DNA from: Rubritepida sp.
GTDB taxonomy: Bacteria > Pseudomonadota > Alphaproteobacteria > Acetobacterales > Acetobacteraceae
Direction of reading: 5' to 3'
Length of the DNA stretch: 14,827 nucleotides
NCBI GenBank assembly: GCA_007129145.1
Contig: SKWC01000031.1
Span: 1 to 14,827, forward strand
How positions within the stretch are numbered: position 1 is the stretch's first letter; every line of letters starts with the position of its first letter. A program made the position numbers and the translations under genes. Below, piece by piece: positions 13,703-14,827 of this stretch. The notes under the pieces are model-generated. The model was given only the letters and a program-made list of their open reading frames with translations, was not told the DNA's origin and ran no database searches.

Positions 13703-14827
13703 GCCAGCAGCATCTCCGCGCAGGCGTCCAGGATCGCCGCCTCGTCCAGCCCGTATTCGGCATAGAGCGCCGGGATGTCGCCGGCCTGGCCGAAGCGGTC
13801 CACGCCGAGTGCGGCCACCCGCTGGCCGCGCACCGCGCCCATCCAGTCCAGCGCCGCGGGGTGCCCGTCCAGCACCGTCACGATGCCAGCGCCGGGGGCC
13901 AGCGGCGCCAGCAGCGTCTCGATGTGCGAGGGCGCACCGCCCGGCCCCGAGCGCGCCCGCCTGCGCGCATCCAGCCAGCCCTGGTGCAGCCGGTCCGGGC
14001 TGGTCACCGCCAGCAGGCCGGCACCGGGCTCCTCGGCGCGCAGCGCCTCGAAGGCGGCCATGGCCTCGGGGGCGACCGGGCCCTGATAGGCGATGGCGAT
14101 GCGCGCGCCCGGCGCGGGCGGCGTGACCCAGTAGCCGCCCGCGATGACGGCGGCGGGGTCCAGCGTCCGCTCGGGCTGCACCAGCCCGCGGGTGGACAGG
14201 CGCAGCCAGACGCTCGATCCGTTCTCGGCCTGCATGTGGCGGAAGGCGTGCTGCATCAGCACGGAAAGCTCGTCGGCGAAGGCGGGCTCATAGGCCACCA
14301 GCCGGTCCTGCGCCATGCCGAGCAGCGGCGTGTTCACGCTCTGGTGCTGGCCGCCCTCGGGGGCGAGGGTGATGCCCGATGGCGTGCTGACCAGCAGGAA
14401 GCGCGCATCCATGTAGCAGCCATAGATCAGCGCATCGAGGCCGCGGTTCACGAAGGGATCATAGACGGTCCCGATCGGCAGCAGCCGCGCGCCATACAGC
14501 CGGTCCGCCAGCCCCAGCCCCGCCAGCACCAGGAAGAGGTTCTGCTCGGCGATGCCCAGTTCCACATGCTGGCCGTCGGGCGACATGCCCCAGCGCTGGG
14601 CGGAAGCCAGCTTCGCGTCGCGGAACACGTCGTTCTTCTTGTGCCGGTCGAAGATGCCGCGCCGGTTCACCCAGGGCCCGAGGTTGGTGGACACGGTCAC
14701 ATCGGGGCTGGTGGTGACGATGCGCGACGCGAGGTCGCGGAACTCGCCCTCGCCGCGGCCGATCCCGGCCAGGATCTCGCCGAAGGCGGCCTGGGTGGCC
14801 AGCTTGCGCCCGGCCGGCACGCGCGGC
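13693..14827 (-). CDS. AceE-like thiamine-diphosphate E1 / transketolase family protein (C-terminal 377 residues, runs off the right edge)
   Basis: The visible part resembles the pyrimidine-binding and C-terminal domains of homodimeric 2-oxoacid dehydrogenase E1 and transketolases. Counting from the GTG at 14820, HVELGIAEQN at 85-94 carries the glutamate (Glu92) that activates the cofactor in this superfamily. TPSGITLAPEGGQHQS at 146-161 and YEPAFADELSVLMQHAFRHM look like the AceE GEGLQH and DPAYAYE regions. The end GVDRFGQAGDIPALYAEYG matches the transketolase C-terminal domain. The frame is open to the window edge, so the true start and the diphosphate-binding domain lie outside. The substrate (pyruvate, another 2-oxoacid or a sugar phosphate) cannot be decided from this part. 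Stop is TAG. Confidence 0.8.
   Translation of the reverse strand, partial: PRVPAGRKLATQAAFGEILAGIGRGEGEFRDLASRIVTTSPDVTVSTNLGPWVNRRGIFDRHKKNDVFRDAKLASAQRWGMSPDGQHVELGIAEQNLFLVLAGLGLADRLYGARLLPIGTVYDPFVNRGLDALIYGCYMDARFLLVSTPSGITLAPEGGQHQSVNTPLLGMAQDRLVAYEPAFADELSVLMQHAFRHMQAENGSSVWLRLSTRGLVQPERTLDPAAVIAGGYWVTPPAPGARIAIAYQGPVAPEAMAAFEALRAEEPGAGLLAVTSPDRLHQGWLDARRRARSGPGGAPSHIETLLAPLAPGAGIVTVLDGHPAALDWMGAVRGQRVAALGVDRFGQAGDIPALYAEYGLDEAAILDACAEMLLAQE

Noticed and set aside
13425..14126. A 233-codon plus-strand frame across the convergent junction
   Set aside because: It is Pro/Arg/Ala low-complexity, overlaps two real genes and has no motif.

Overview
The window is a high-GC chromosomal core segment from an alphaproteobacterium, most likely of the Rhodospirillales/Acetobacteraceae (Roseomonas-like) group. 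The evidence is the strong G/C third-position bias, the alphaproteobacterial-type complex I proteins (NuoG lacks the extra N7 cluster cysteines), and the gene order tRNA-Leu, tig, clpP, clpX, lon, hupB, tRNA-Val, tRNA-Asp, nuoABCDEFG. The taxon is inferred from protein character and gene order, not from a database match. All genes except one lie on the minus strand, so transcription runs from the right end towards the left.

Right end (13148-14827): the C-terminal part of a thiamine-diphosphate-dependent, AceE-like E1/transketolase protein enters from beyond the window on the minus strand. It converges on a small plus-strand DUF1643 gene, and the two genes share 10 bp at their 3' ends. The DUF1643 gene is divergent from tRNA-Leu(UAG).

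Middle (6483-13080): tRNA-Leu precedes a protein quality-control block: trigger factor (tig), the ClpP peptidase, its unfoldase ClpX, the Lon protease, and the nucleoid protein HU (hupB). Trigger factor meets nascent chains at the ribosome, while ClpXP and Lon remove damaged or tagged proteins. GC-rich hairpins follow tig, clpP and lon, none with a T-tract. A sigma-32-like promoter candidate lies before lon and a sigma-70-like one before hupB. tRNA-Val(UAC) begins only 17 nt after hupB, and tRNA-Asp(GUC) has its own promoter with a perfect TTGACA.

Left end (1-6008): nuoA, B, C, D, E, F and the first 442 codons of nuoG encode the membrane-connecting and peripheral-arm subunits of respiratory complex I. 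The genes overlap or lie within 6 bp of each other, and three of them probably start with GTG at the junctions, which suggests translational coupling. All expected iron-sulphur ligands are visible.

I found no mobile element, CRISPR array, phage gene or defence gene, and no gene cluster that looks like an undescribed system. The points worth checking are regulatory: hairpins, inverted repeats over promoters and tRNA/mRNA linkage. The AceE-like E1 and the compact 3' gene overlap are also worth a look. No stretch longer than 300 bp lacks a gene; the largest gap is the nuoA leader, 6009-6239.
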